NCBI GenBank assembly: GCA_900315795.1
Contig: ONAM01000005.1
Coordinates: 1 to 60,577, forward strand
Direction of reading: 5' to 3'
Length of the DNA stretch: 60,577 nucleotides
DNA from: Candidatus Avelusimicrobium caledoniensis
GTDB taxonomy: Bacteria > Elusimicrobiota > Elusimicrobia > Elusimicrobiales > Elusimicrobiaceae
The notes under the pieces were generated by a model. That model worked only from the letters and a program-made list of their open reading frames with translations, was not told the origin of the DNA and searched no databases. Both the position numbers and the translations under genes were made by a program. This document shows positions 9,173 to 17,586 of this stretch, piece after piece; positions within the stretch are counted from its first letter, which is position 1, and each line of letters begins with the position of its first letter.

Positions 9173-10765
9173 CTACATTTGTTCCGGCGCGCTTACGCCG
9201 ATAAATTCCAACCCTTTTTTGATGCGTTCGGCTACCCGTCCGCAAATAAATAAGCGCGAGAGGGTCAAGTCCGGGTGTTGTTTGTCTACCACGCGGCACG
9301 TGTCGTAGAACGCATGAAATAAGCCCGCCAGTTCAATTAGGTACGTCGTCAAATGATGTGGGCTTAAGTCGGCTACGCAGTTGCGCAGGACTTGTTTAAA
9401 CCAAATCAGTTTAAGCAGCAAAGCGCGCTCTTGCGGGGCTAGCGGCGTTGTAATTCCGTCGTAGCGGGTAAAACCTTGCTCTTGCGCGGCTTTGAAAATG
9501 GAGTGGATGCGCGCATGTACGTATTGCACGTAAAACACGGGGTTTTCGTTGGTTTGTTTTTTAGCCAGGTCCATATCAAAAATCATGTGGGCATTGGGCG
9601 TGCGGCTGGCGAAGAAGAAACGGCACGCATCGGTTCCTACGTCGTCCATAAGTTCGCGCAAAGTAATAAAATGACCGGCGCGTTTGGACATTTTGACTTG
9701 TTCGCCGTGTTCGGTAAGGTGCACCAGTTGGTGAATAATCGGCACAAACGATTTTTCGTCATGTCCCAGCGCATGTACGGCGGCTTTCATACGCGGCACA
9801 TAACCGTGGTGGTCTGCTCCTAAAATATCTACGAGCGTGGTATATCCGCGGTCGTATTTATTTTTATGGTAAGCAATATCAGCCATAAAATACGTCGGAC
9901 GTCCGTCTTTGCGCACGAGTACGCGGTCTTTGTCATCTTGTGCTTCTTGGTCTTTTGTGGAGCCAAACCATACCGCATCTTCTTTTTTATACGTGTATCC
10001 TTGTTTGGTTAAATCTTGCAAGGCAGATTGCACCGCGTTAGATTGGTGCAAGTCCGACTCGCGGAACCAACGCGTGAAATCTACGTGAAAATCTTTCATA
10101 TCTCGTTGTTGGGTCTTGATGAGCTCTTCCATGGCCCAACGTCCATATTCTTTTTCGGGTAAATCGGCGGGGATGCGTTTAGCCAGTTCCACTAAATACG
10201 AGCCGTGATATCCGTTTTCCGGCGGCTCTTTGCCTTCTTTGCGGGCCTTTAGCGATACGGCTAACAGTTCGGCTTGGTTACCGGCATCGTTAACGTAATA
10301 CTCGCTGTCGCACGAATAGCCCAGTGCGCGGTGAATTTTCACTAAGCTGTCGCCCAAGCTGGCTCCGCGTCCGCTGGCTACGTGTAAGGGGCCCGTCGGG
10401 TTGGCGGAAACAAATTCAATCAAAATGTTTTGGCGGGAATTTTCATGGCGCGGGTCTTTGATGCGGCGGTCGGAAGCAATTTTAATCACAAACGCATCTT
10501 CCAACGTCACGTTAATAAACCCGGGGGGAACGGCCACGGCTTGTTTAATAGCTGTCAGCTCACAGAGTAACGCACTGGCTTCTTTGGCAATTTCCAGCGG
10601 GTTTTTGTGCATTTTTTTGGCAACCGATAACGCCCAATTAAGCGAAATGTCGGCCCCGGTATGGGCGGGGGCAACGGCAAAATCTACTTCCGGGAGTTCA
10701 AATCCTTTGAAATAGTCTGCACGGGAAAGTTTTAAATGAATATCCTGTTTAAGTTTTTCTAACAT
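9173..10765 (-). CDS. argS: Arginyl-tRNA synthetase
   Basis: Class I aminoacyl-tRNA synthetase of 530 residues, charging tRNA-Arg in the cytoplasm. It has the N-terminal additional domain (residues 1-100), the HIGH-type motif HVASGRGA (128-135) after EFVSANPTGPL, the KMSKR loop and a C-terminal DALR-type anticodon-binding helical domain. Length is slightly short for the family (about 550-580). It starts 3 bp after the rsfS stop, so the two are translationally close. Confidence 0.96.
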   Translation of the reverse strand: MLEKLKQDIHLKLSRADYFKGFELPEVDFAVAPAHTGADISLNWALSVAKKMHKNPLEIAKEASALLCELTAIKQAVAVPPGFINVTLEDAFVIKIASDRRIKDPRHENSRQNILIEFVSANPTGPLHVASGRGASLGDSLVKIHRALGYSCDSEYYVNDAGNQAELLAVSLKARKEGKEPPENGYHGSYLVELAKRIPADLPEKEYGRWAMEELIKTQQRDMKDFHVDFTRWFRESDLHQSNAVQSALQDLTKQGYTYKKEDAVWFGSTKDQEAQDDKDRVLVRKDGRPTYFMADIAYHKNKYDRGYTTLVDILGADHHGYVPRMKAAVHALGHDEKSFVPIIHQLVHLTEHGEQVKMSKRAGHFITLRELMDDVGTDACRFFFASRTPNAHMIFDMDLAKKQTNENPVFYVQYVHARIHSIFKAAQEQGFTRYDGITTPLAPQERALLLKLIWFKQVLRNCVADLSPHHLTTYLIELAGLFHAFYDTCRVVDKQHPDLTLSRLFICGRVAERIKKGLEFIGVSAPEQM

Positions 10766-10768
10766 AGT

Positions 10769-11275
10769 TTATTTCTTCTTCGTAGTTTTTTTAGCTACCG
10801 TTTTTTTGGTAGCAGTCTTTTTAGTAGTGGTTTTCTTCTTCGGTGTAGCTTTTTTAACCGTTGCTTTTGGGGTAGTTTTCTTTTTGGCGGCAGTTTTTTT
10901 AGCCGTTGTTTTTTTGACCGTTTTTTTGACGGGTTTAGTAAAGTCCACTTCTTTGCCGAAGCTGAAGATTTTATCCAAGGCATAAAAATCACGTGCTTCT
11001 TGCGTCATGATATGGGCTAAAAAACTGCCGTAATCGCTTACGCGCCAGAGATTGCTTTCGCGGCCGTCGCGGTTTAATTTATAAACGCCTTGTTCTTTAA
11101 GTTTTTTGCTGATTTCTTCTTCCACGGCGTCTAAGTGAGGTTTAGACGTAGCCGTAACAATCAAAATAAATTCACACAAAGACGAAAGACCGCACAAGTC
11201 AATCACTTTGATATTTTCGGCTTTTTTATCATCGGCCAACCGGGCGGCCAAACAAACCAGTTCTTTTGTGTTCAT
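10769..11275 (-). CDS. rsfS: Ribosomal silencing factor RsfS with Lys-rich tail
   Basis: Residues 1-112 are a complete RsfS/Iojap domain (KVIDLCGLSSLCEFILIVTA, then WRVSDYGSFLAHIM and FYALDKIF). RsfS binds ribosomal protein L14 and blocks subunit joining when nutrients are short. Residues 114-168 are unusual: a run of KKT, AKK and TPK repeats resembling histone H1 or Hc1-like tails, not part of the family. The tail could bind rRNA or DNA (inference). SD AGAGGAAC precedes the ATG. It lies between the LytR_C gene and argS in the same operon. Confidence 0.92.
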   Translation of the reverse strand: MNTKELVCLAARLADDKKAENIKVIDLCGLSSLCEFILIVTATSKPHLDAVEEEISKKLKEQGVYKLNRDGRESNLWRVSDYGSFLAHIMTQEARDFYALDKIFSFGKEVDFTKPVKKTVKKTTAKKTAAKKKTTPKATVKKATPKKKTTTKKTATKKTVAKKTTKKK

Positions 11276-11337
11276 AATTGTTCCTCTTAAATGGTGCTCC
11301 TTTTAGTCTAGCATTTTTTGACGGGAGTTTGCGTAGG

Positions 11338-12249
11338 TTAAAGCGGCATTTTAAAGTCTTTACCCAAAATAATGCGCGTATCGCAAATGACATTGGGGGA
11401 CGACCCCGCGCGAATTTCGCCCGTAATGCCGATGGCATTACCCAGTTGTTTTAAGGCAACGGGTTGGCCGGAGTAATTTTCTATCCATGAAGTTTCTTGG
11501 ATAGAGGGGTAATTGTCGTATTGCAATACGTCTACGCGCAAGAGTTCTTTGGTGTTTTGCTCGCGCAAGTACTGGGTAAGCTCCAACGCAAGCCCCTTGC
11601 GGCCGGATGCGTTTAATACCTCTACGATAATTGGGCGGTCTTGCAGGGCCAAGGGAGCGCGGTCCGGGGAGGAAATGTCCTCACTAAGCGGGAGTGAAAC
11701 CTTTTTCTTTTTGGAAGATTTTTGCGGCAACCGTACGATAAAATCGTTGGTTTCCAGTTGGGTAAGCTCCATGGCTAAAAAGGCAAATTCCGCTACCGAC
11801 AAATTGGTCCGCCGATCGTGCAATGCCGATAAATAAGCTCCGGCCGCATACACGGTGAGTAACGGATTGTAGCGCCATTTGGAAAGCACGCGTTTGAAAT
11901 CTTCCCAAAAGGCAGCGCGATCCGTTTGGACCGGTTCAAAGTATTTAAGCGGTAACTGGGGGGAAATGCGGTCGGCTTCCAATGCTTTTTGGATTCGTTC
12001 TTTAGGATCTTTGAAATGTTTTTTTTCGGATAAAACGCGCACTTCGGCTTTACGGGTGGAAGGCGTATATGTAACAAACATCGCCGGACTGGTGAGCAAG
12101 GTAATTTCCAACGGGGTCTTATCGTGCGCGGCTGTGTATTGTACGATGTGAGAGCGGTTTTGTATGTACGCACTCCACCCCAACGCGCCCACTAATATTG
12201 CGAGTAAAATTCGTTCAATTATTTTCCTTGCTTGACCAGGTGATTCCAT
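11338..12249 (-). CDS. Membrane-anchored LytR_C-domain protein
   Basis: A 303-residue protein with one N-terminal membrane helix (residues 10-28) and an external part. The C-terminal 100 residues (VEVLNASGRKGLALELTQYL onward, to IILGKDF) match the LytR cell-envelope C-terminal domain, found alone or after LCP transferase domains. No LCP catalytic domain is present. The ATG lies inside the end of the NadD gene (31-bp overlap), indicating translational coupling. A role in envelope polymer attachment is inferred from the domain and the operon only. Confidence 0.7.
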   Translation of the reverse strand: MESPGQARKIIERILLAILVGALGWSAYIQNRSHIVQYTAAHDKTPLEITLLTSPAMFVTYTPSTRKAEVRVLSEKKHFKDPKERIQKALEADRISPQLPLKYFEPVQTDRAAFWEDFKRVLSKWRYNPLLTVYAAGAYLSALHDRRTNLSVAEFAFLAMELTQLETNDFIVRLPQKSSKKKKVSLPLSEDISSPDRAPLALQDRPIIVEVLNASGRKGLALELTQYLREQNTKELLRVDVLQYDNYPSIQETSWIENYSGQPVALKQLGNAIGITGEIRAGSSPNVICDTRIILGKDFKMPL

Positions 12250-13349
12250 AAATCAATTCCTAACGGGCAGAGCCATTTTTGCGAATCAATCGTAAAAAGC
12301 AGTTTTCGGTTGGCGGCATACCAAAGGGCTTTGTCCAAATCTTGCATGGCTAAATTGCGGATGAGAAAAGCGTCTTTATACTTGCGGTCCTTGGACGAAA
12401 TATCCGCCACAAATAAGATTTTAGACAGCGTGCTCATGCTTAAACTGCCCAGTGTATGTTCCGCTACGGCCCGGATGACTTGCGGATCTTTGACACCGAA
12501 GGTATGTTTGGCCAACCACGCCGATACAAAACTGTGCAGTAAACTGGGCTCTTGACGGCAGATATCCTCAAAAAACGGTACTTTAATTTTGTGGGTCCGG
12601 CAAAAGCGGATCAGTTCTTCGCCGGAGAAACCTTTGCCCGCGTCATGCAAAATGCCCGCACGCACGGCCGTTTCCACATTGACGTCGTAAATATCGCTTA
12701 GTGCGGCTGCCATTTCGGCCACTTTACACGAGTGCAAATAGCGGTTGGGTTTTAAATGTGCTTTGAGCCACTCGTGAATATCCAAACCGTAGAGTTGGTG
12801 TTTATAAATCGTTTGGGCAATTTGCGGCGGGACGGTATCGGGGATATTCCCACACGATAAAATGTGCGCGCGCACGCGGCTGGAAGATAATTTAGGGAAA
12901 AACCCGGGCAAGAAAATATGTTTAAAATTAGCTGGGTTTTCGTTATAGCCCTTGCGTTTTCCGGCGACAACGGTGGTGTTGTCAAAAATGACTTGCGGGT
13001 TTTTCCAGTTATGTACATCGTTCAGACAATCGGTACCGACCAGCAAATAAATTTCCGGGTTATCGTAGCGTTTCTGCAGGTAGTGTACCAGTTGGTAAGT
13101 ATATGTTTTACCGCCTTGGCGCAGTTCATAATCGTCAAAAATGAGGTGCTTGCTCAGGCCGGCAAACGCCAACTTAAGCATTTTCATGCGCAAGCGAAAC
13201 GGCGTGGGCGACTTGGCCTTAAACGGCGAGTGATACGCCGGGACGATGTGGGTTACATCGGGCGAAATTTTTTTAATGGCCCGGCGCAGTAGCGCCACGT
13301 GGCCTTTATGGACGGGATCAAAACTACCCCCAAAAACAAGTACCTTCAT
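12219..13349 (-). CDS. nadD: NadD / YqeK-type HD hydrolase fusion
   Basis: A 376-residue fusion. Residues 1-190 are nicotinate-nucleotide adenylyltransferase: GGSFDPVHKGH (7-17) and the LSSSRVR (154-160) nucleotide-transfer motif; it makes deamido-NAD. Residues 195-376 are an HD-domain phosphohydrolase like YqeK, with H206, the HD pair at 235-236 (GILHDAGKG) and VAEHTLGS downstream; YqeK proteins split Ap4A. In Firmicutes nadD, yqeK and rsfS are adjacent separate genes; here the first two are one chain and rsfS lies two genes on. ATGA overlap with the upstream oxidoreductase gene. Confidence 0.92.
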   Translation of the reverse strand: MKVLVFGGSFDPVHKGHVALLRRAIKKISPDVTHIVPAYHSPFKAKSPTPFRLRMKMLKLAFAGLSKHLIFDDYELRQGGKTYTYQLVHYLQKRYDNPEIYLLVGTDCLNDVHNWKNPQVIFDNTTVVAGKRKGYNENPANFKHIFLPGFFPKLSSSRVRAHILSCGNIPDTVPPQIAQTIYKHQLYGLDIHEWLKAHLKPNRYLHSCKVAEMAAALSDIYDVNVETAVRAGILHDAGKGFSGEELIRFCRTHKIKVPFFEDICRQEPSLLHSFVSAWLAKHTFGVKDPQVIRAVAEHTLGSLSMSTLSKILFVADISSKDRKYKDAFLIRNLAMQDLDKALWYAANRKLLFTIDSQKWLCPLGIDLWNHLVKQGK

Positions 13350-14632
13350 AACACCTCACTGGCTAATTGTTTGGCAAGCTCTTTGCCTTGCAAGAGCGAG
13401 CGTTCTATAAACGAATATTCCCACAAGCCGTACCGGCCCGCACAAAAGCAACCGTGCGATTGTAAATCGTTTAATATGCGTTGTACGGCAGGTGTGCGGT
13501 GTTTATCGTAAACGACATATGCACAGGGGAACGTCTGCCAAAACTCAACTAATTTTTCGTCGCTACCAGATATTATACCTTTTTGAACAAGTGCCCGGCG
13601 AATTTGTTGCGCACGCGTACGCGACGGACGTACCCGGCCGGGCAGTTCTACGTAGAGCGAATAACACCCTTTTCGCGCATTAGACACGGCGAAACTACTT
13701 TGCACTCCTACGCGGTAGAACGGGTCTTGTTTATCCGGAGTATATATCCAATGAAAAGACGGCGCTTTGCCTTTAAACGCTACGTGATACACGGTTACCG
13801 GTTGGCACGCTAATTGGCGTGAAAAGCGGGAAAGCCCGGCTTTGTCTTGAAGTAAATTTACAAATGCCGTAAGCGGCAACGTGTTGACTAAATAATCGTA
13901 TGAAAAACTTTTGTTTCCGGCCCGTACGGTTTTGTTTTTTAAATCAATGTGCGTAACCGGGGTGCTTAGTTGCAAATTTTTTACACGCGCCGCAAGCGCG
14001 TACGCCAACGCGCCACAACCGCCCTGCTTGGGGTAATAAAATGACGCGTTGTAACCAAACGGTTTGGACGGCTTTTTAACAGCACTTTGTTTGATTTGCG
14101 CAGCAGACGGTACGGGAACAAACGGACCGCACCACTCGCAAGTCAGCTCGCGCGGCGCGCGTCCCCAAAGTTTAGTATTGTACGGACGCATAAACGCTTG
14201 GTAGATACCTTTGCCAAACGCACGCAAACAAAATTCTTCAAAATTACGGGGAGGTGTTTTTGCTGTGCGTTTGGCGGCCAATAATCCTTCCACACACGCG
14301 CGCCGCACGTCTGTCGGCAAAGCGTACAGGTGTGCTTGAAACGGAAACGGCACGCGGGAGTTTTTTGTATATATCCACGCGTTGCGTGGCAAACGGTGCA
14401 AATTCGTGCCCAACAGTTGCCGGACGAGTTTTTTGCCTTGCAACGTGTGTAAATGCAGTAAGTGTCCGCTGTAATCAAACGTAAAACCGTCTTTGTAAAT
14501 ACTGCGGCAAAGACCGCCGGGCTCGTTTTCTTTTTCCAATACAAGATAATCGCTATGTCCGGCCTGTTGCAAGTGATAGGCGGTGCTCAGCCCGGTGAGT
14601 CCGCCTCCTAAAATTAAACAGTTAACGTGCAT
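13346..14632 (-). CDS. FAD-dependent amine-oxidase-like / UDP-galactopyranose-mutase-like protein
   Basis: A 428-residue flavoprotein. A Rossmann motif GGGLTGLSTAYHL (residues 9-21) is followed by LEKENEPGGLCRS, the pattern of protoporphyrinogen-oxidase-like and UDP-galactopyranose-mutase-like NAD(P)-binding proteins. The sequence resembles family members placed in surface-glycan clusters. No haem genes are nearby, and the next gene upstream is a WecA-like sugar-phosphate transferase, so sugar-nucleotide modification is more likely than haem synthesis. The start overlaps the WecA-like gene by 11 bp. Confidence 0.75.
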   Translation of the reverse strand: MHVNCLILGGGLTGLSTAYHLQQAGHSDYLVLEKENEPGGLCRSIYKDGFTFDYSGHLLHLHTLQGKKLVRQLLGTNLHRLPRNAWIYTKNSRVPFPFQAHLYALPTDVRRACVEGLLAAKRTAKTPPRNFEEFCLRAFGKGIYQAFMRPYNTKLWGRAPRELTCEWCGPFVPVPSAAQIKQSAVKKPSKPFGYNASFYYPKQGGCGALAYALAARVKNLQLSTPVTHIDLKNKTVRAGNKSFSYDYLVNTLPLTAFVNLLQDKAGLSRFSRQLACQPVTVYHVAFKGKAPSFHWIYTPDKQDPFYRVGVQSSFAVSNARKGCYSLYVELPGRVRPSRTRAQQIRRALVQKGIISGSDEKLVEFWQTFPCAYVVYDKHRTPAVQRILNDLQSHGCFCAGRYGLWEYSFIERSLLQGKELAKQLASEVL

Positions 14633-15656
14633 GCGGGCCCCCGGTACGGAAAAGTCGGTAACCTAGTACAAGGGCCGCCAATATAACGCCCAGCAAAATA
14701 ATTGCTGTGCACGCAGGCGGACAAAACGTAACGATAAATGCCAGTAGGTTGCCAATTAACGCTCCCAACGCAAAGGTACATACAAGCCGTTTATCCGTCC
14801 AACCGCGTGCCCGTAAGCGCAAGGCGGCGTGGTCGTTACTGCCTTTTAACGGGTTTTTGCCTTGCATGAGGCGCGCAAGCGTTACAAAAGAAATATCGGC
14901 TATTGGTACAAATACGATGAGAAGCGGAGCTAAAAAGCCCCAGTTAGACAGGTGGCTGTATCCTGTTCCCAAGCACAGTGCGGCAATCAAAAAACCGAGT
15001 AGATTAGACCCGCTGTCACCCAGAAAAAGTTTGTGTGTGCGGGAAAAATTAAACGGTAAAAATGCCACGCACGCGCCTAATAAAGAGAGAGCTGCAAAAT
15101 TGACATAAATAAATTCAGACGGCAGTGCGATCAGCGCAAGCCCCAACGTGCATACAATCGCTTGTGAGGTACAAAGCCCGTCCACAATATCTAATAAATT
15201 AAATGCGTTGGTAAGCCCGACTACCCACAAAAACGTAAGCGGATAAGCAAGCCACGGCGAAGGAAAAACGCGTATCACAATACCGTAGTAAATTAAACAA
15301 GCCGTAGCGGCCATTTGCAAGAGCAGTTTTGTCCAGACGCTAAGCCCTTGCGGTTTGCGTAAATCATCACACAGGCCCATCACAAAAATCAGCGCACCGC
15401 CCAAAATAATACCGCGCAAACTGTGCAAAGTCCCCGTCGGAAATTGCGTGCATATCCGAATCAGTATCAATGTAGCACACAGCCCCGCAAAAATACCGCA
15501 ACCGCCTAAAACGGGCACATCGTGTGCGTGGGTTTTAAGTCCGCCGGGTTTGTCTACTAAGCGCAAAGCGCACGTGCGCGCCAGTAGCGGCAGAGCGGCA
15601 CGCGTACACGCAAACGACGCACAAAACGTAAAGAGATAAAGGACAAATCTACCCAT
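14622..15656 (-). CDS. Undecaprenyl-phosphate sugar-1-phosphate transferase (WecA/TagO/MraY family)
   Basis: A 344-residue integral membrane enzyme with the family motifs: LGGCGIFAG (50-58), the Mg-binding DD (97-98, in CDDLRKPQG), NAFNLLDIVDG (150-160), FLGDSGSNLLG (about 211-221) and an HAALRLRARGW loop. It should transfer a HexNAc-1-phosphate from UDP to undecaprenyl phosphate, starting a surface glycan. It appears to be the first gene of the minus-strand operon down to the PAP2 gene. A TATTAT box lies 7 nt before the ATG and there is no SD, so the mRNA may be leaderless. Confidence 0.88.
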   Translation of the reverse strand: MGRFVLYLFTFCASFACTRAALPLLARTCALRLVDKPGGLKTHAHDVPVLGGCGIFAGLCATLILIRICTQFPTGTLHSLRGIILGGALIFVMGLCDDLRKPQGLSVWTKLLLQMAATACLIYYGIVIRVFPSPWLAYPLTFLWVVGLTNAFNLLDIVDGLCTSQAIVCTLGLALIALPSEFIYVNFAALSLLGACVAFLPFNFSRTHKLFLGDSGSNLLGFLIAALCLGTGYSHLSNWGFLAPLLIVFVPIADISFVTLARLMQGKNPLKGSNDHAALRLRARGWTDKRLVCTFALGALIGNLLAFIVTFCPPACTAIILLGVILAALVLGYRLFRTGGPHAR

Positions 15657-15688
15657 AATATCTATAATATCATAATAAGGAGAGCGAT

Positions 15689-16318
15689 ATGTTCAAACAA
15701 ATTTCAATTTTTTGTGTGGCCGTATTTTTAGGTGCGTGTGCGGGGGGGCAAATTAAACAAGTGCCGCCTCAAGTGCACGCGACGAAGAAAGTAGATTTTT
15801 TTGTGGGAGGTGCTACGCGCGCCGCCTTTAAAGTAGTAGGCACGATGAACGATATGGGCTTAGAGGGCGTATTGGTGGCCCAAAAAATCGGCGATGAAGA
15901 ATTTGAAGTGTCCGTGATGACGGCGGGTGCATACCGCGTGATGCAAGCCACCGTTACTCCGGCGGGGATCGCGTACCGCTATTTATTCAAAGATGCTGAC
16001 ACGTCTTTTGTGCGCGGACGAATCAACCAGTTTTTAAATTTGTTGTTGGCAGACGTGGGTGTATACCGACGCTACCGGACAGAAACCAATACACTTACCG
16101 TAACATATAAAAATAAAAAAGCGTCGGTGCGGCTGATGTATAAGCCCTCGCAAACATACCCGTATGCGGCTCAAACAATTACCACGCTAAACACCGCCGA
16201 TTTGTTTTACAGCGAGTATGCCCCGGCTAATGACAGCGGTAGTATGCAAGTACCGCATGAGCTGATCTACAAGGACGGTAATATAGAAGTTTTGCTTACC
16301 CTAATTAGTTTGAAATAA
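15689..16318 (+). CDS. Lipoprotein of unknown function
   Basis: A 209-residue protein with a lipoprotein signal peptide: hydrophobic FCVAVFLGAC with the lipobox cysteine at residue 17. The rest has short beta-rich repeats and no family I recognise. Good SD AAGGAGAG; a TATAAT at 15663-15668 suggests a promoter in the divergent gap with the WecA-like gene. Probably attached to the outer membrane. Confidence 0.75.
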   Translation: MFKQISIFCVAVFLGACAGGQIKQVPPQVHATKKVDFFVGGATRAAFKVVGTMNDMGLEGVLVAQKIGDEEFEVSVMTAGAYRVMQATVTPAGIAYRYLFKDADTSFVRGRINQFLNLLLADVGVYRRYRTETNTLTVTYKNKKASVRLMYKPSQTYPYAAQTITTLNTADLFYSEYAPANDSGSMQVPHELIYKDGNIEVLLTLISLK

Positions 16319-16354
16319 TTAACTTGTTTCGTGTTAAAAGGATCTTTTGAAAAA

Positions 16355-17581
16355 TTATTTAGCCGAAGTCTCTGAACGAATCACTTGGCCGGTAGAAACG
16401 TTGACATCGTAGAAAAATATTTTTTTGGCAGCAAGGCCGTTTGCGTCAGATTCTATGTGAATGCGCAAAATATCGTTGGGTTGTAATTCAAAAAATTCTT
16501 CTAAATGTTCCGGGTCGGTTAGTTCCTGCGCGCTGACCGAGCCGATTTTTTCGGCATTGCGTATTAAACTTACCGATAAAATCCGTTCCTCCGGGCGTAA
16601 TACCGCTACCGGGTGTGCGGCGGCTTTTAAAATAAGATTTTGCTCACGGTGGGTGGTGCCTAACATTTCATCCACAAGCGGCATAATCAGAGAAATAGGG
16701 GCTACCCAATGGATATCCGGCAGTGTTTCGTTTTCTTTTTTAACGGGTTGGGTAAGAGAGAATAAAGAGGTGTTTTGTATTTTATCTTCTTGCACAAAGC
16801 CCACATATATACCGACTACTTGACCGTTTGCCGTAACGGGGGAACCGCACATGCCGGTAGTGGCCCTCTCGTTAGAATTGCGTAAAATAAGACGGTATAT
16901 GCTGGAAAATAATACTTCTTCTTTGGCAAAATGCAACGGCTGATCGGCCGCAAAACCGGATATACTGGCACTTTGTCCTACTTGCGGCAGGGTGGCACTC
17001 ATCGGTAAGGGTTGCACATACGGACGGGCCTGAGACGGAATTTCAAAGACGGCTACATCCGTGCCAAAAATGTTGCTGAGCCGAAAGTTAGCAATCGGTA
17101 AAGTTAAAAATTCGCCGTTCTCTTTGGCAAAACGGGCAAATGGCAAGTGGGTAAAGGGGGGGACCTCTTGTCCTGCGGCGCGCAAGCGTTCCAACCGTTG
17201 CCGGTCCTCTAACCGGGCGGAGTTATACATGACGTGCCCGGCTGTAACGCCGAAGAGGTGTCCGTCTACTTCTACGGCAAAGGCCGAAGCCGGAAAAGCC
17301 GAATCTTCATGACGCTGTATGCGAAAAACTCCCGCCGCATTTGTTAGCGAAGAAAAGTTAAACTGTATCGGTGAGGGAGTGTCCGGGGCCGGCCGGAAGA
17401 AAGCGCGGAGTTTGGTTTGTAACAGTTGGTTGGAAATTTGCGAAAGTTGGCTGAGTTGCCGGGCATTAAATGCTTGCCGGGTAACTGCTTTTTGCAGCGC
17501 AGCTACTTGCCCTTGTGCGTGTGCAAAAGGGATACATAACAACAAGAAAAAAATTGAAAAATAAACTCGCATTAAATTCAT
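16355..17581 (-). CDS. Secreted trypsin-like serine protease
   Basis: With the start at 17581 the product has 408 residues and a Sec signal peptide ending AHAQ (residue 23). A trypsin-fold triad is visible: His116 in VTAGHVMY, Asp175 in GTDVAVFEI and Ser247 in GMCGSPV, followed by the strand VVGIYVG. The serine motif departs from the usual GNSGGP. An upstream in-frame start at 17680 would overlap the flippase gene by 94 bp and lack a signal peptide, so it was not used. No PDZ domain is evident; the C-terminal 150 residues are unassigned. It probably acts in the periplasm or outside the cell. Confidence 0.7.
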   Translation of the reverse strand: MNLMRVYFSIFFLLLCIPFAHAQGQVAALQKAVTRQAFNARQLSQLSQISNQLLQTKLRAFFRPAPDTPSPIQFNFSSLTNAAGVFRIQRHEDSAFPASAFAVEVDGHLFGVTAGHVMYNSARLEDRQRLERLRAAGQEVPPFTHLPFARFAKENGEFLTLPIANFRLSNIFGTDVAVFEIPSQARPYVQPLPMSATLPQVGQSASISGFAADQPLHFAKEEVLFSSIYRLILRNSNERATTGMCGSPVTANGQVVGIYVGFVQEDKIQNTSLFSLTQPVKKENETLPDIHWVAPISLIMPLVDEMLGTTHREQNLILKAAAHPVAVLRPEERILSVSLIRNAEKIGSVSAQELTDPEHLEEFFELQPNDILRIHIESDANGLAAKKIFFYDVNVSTGQVIRSETSAK

Positions 17582-17586
17582 TATAT

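Noticed and set aside
10769..10935. The Lys-rich RsfS tail as a frameshift artefact
   Set aside because: The repeat composition is consistent over 50 codons and ends in a stop 3 bp before argS, so it is kept as real, pending comparison with relatives.
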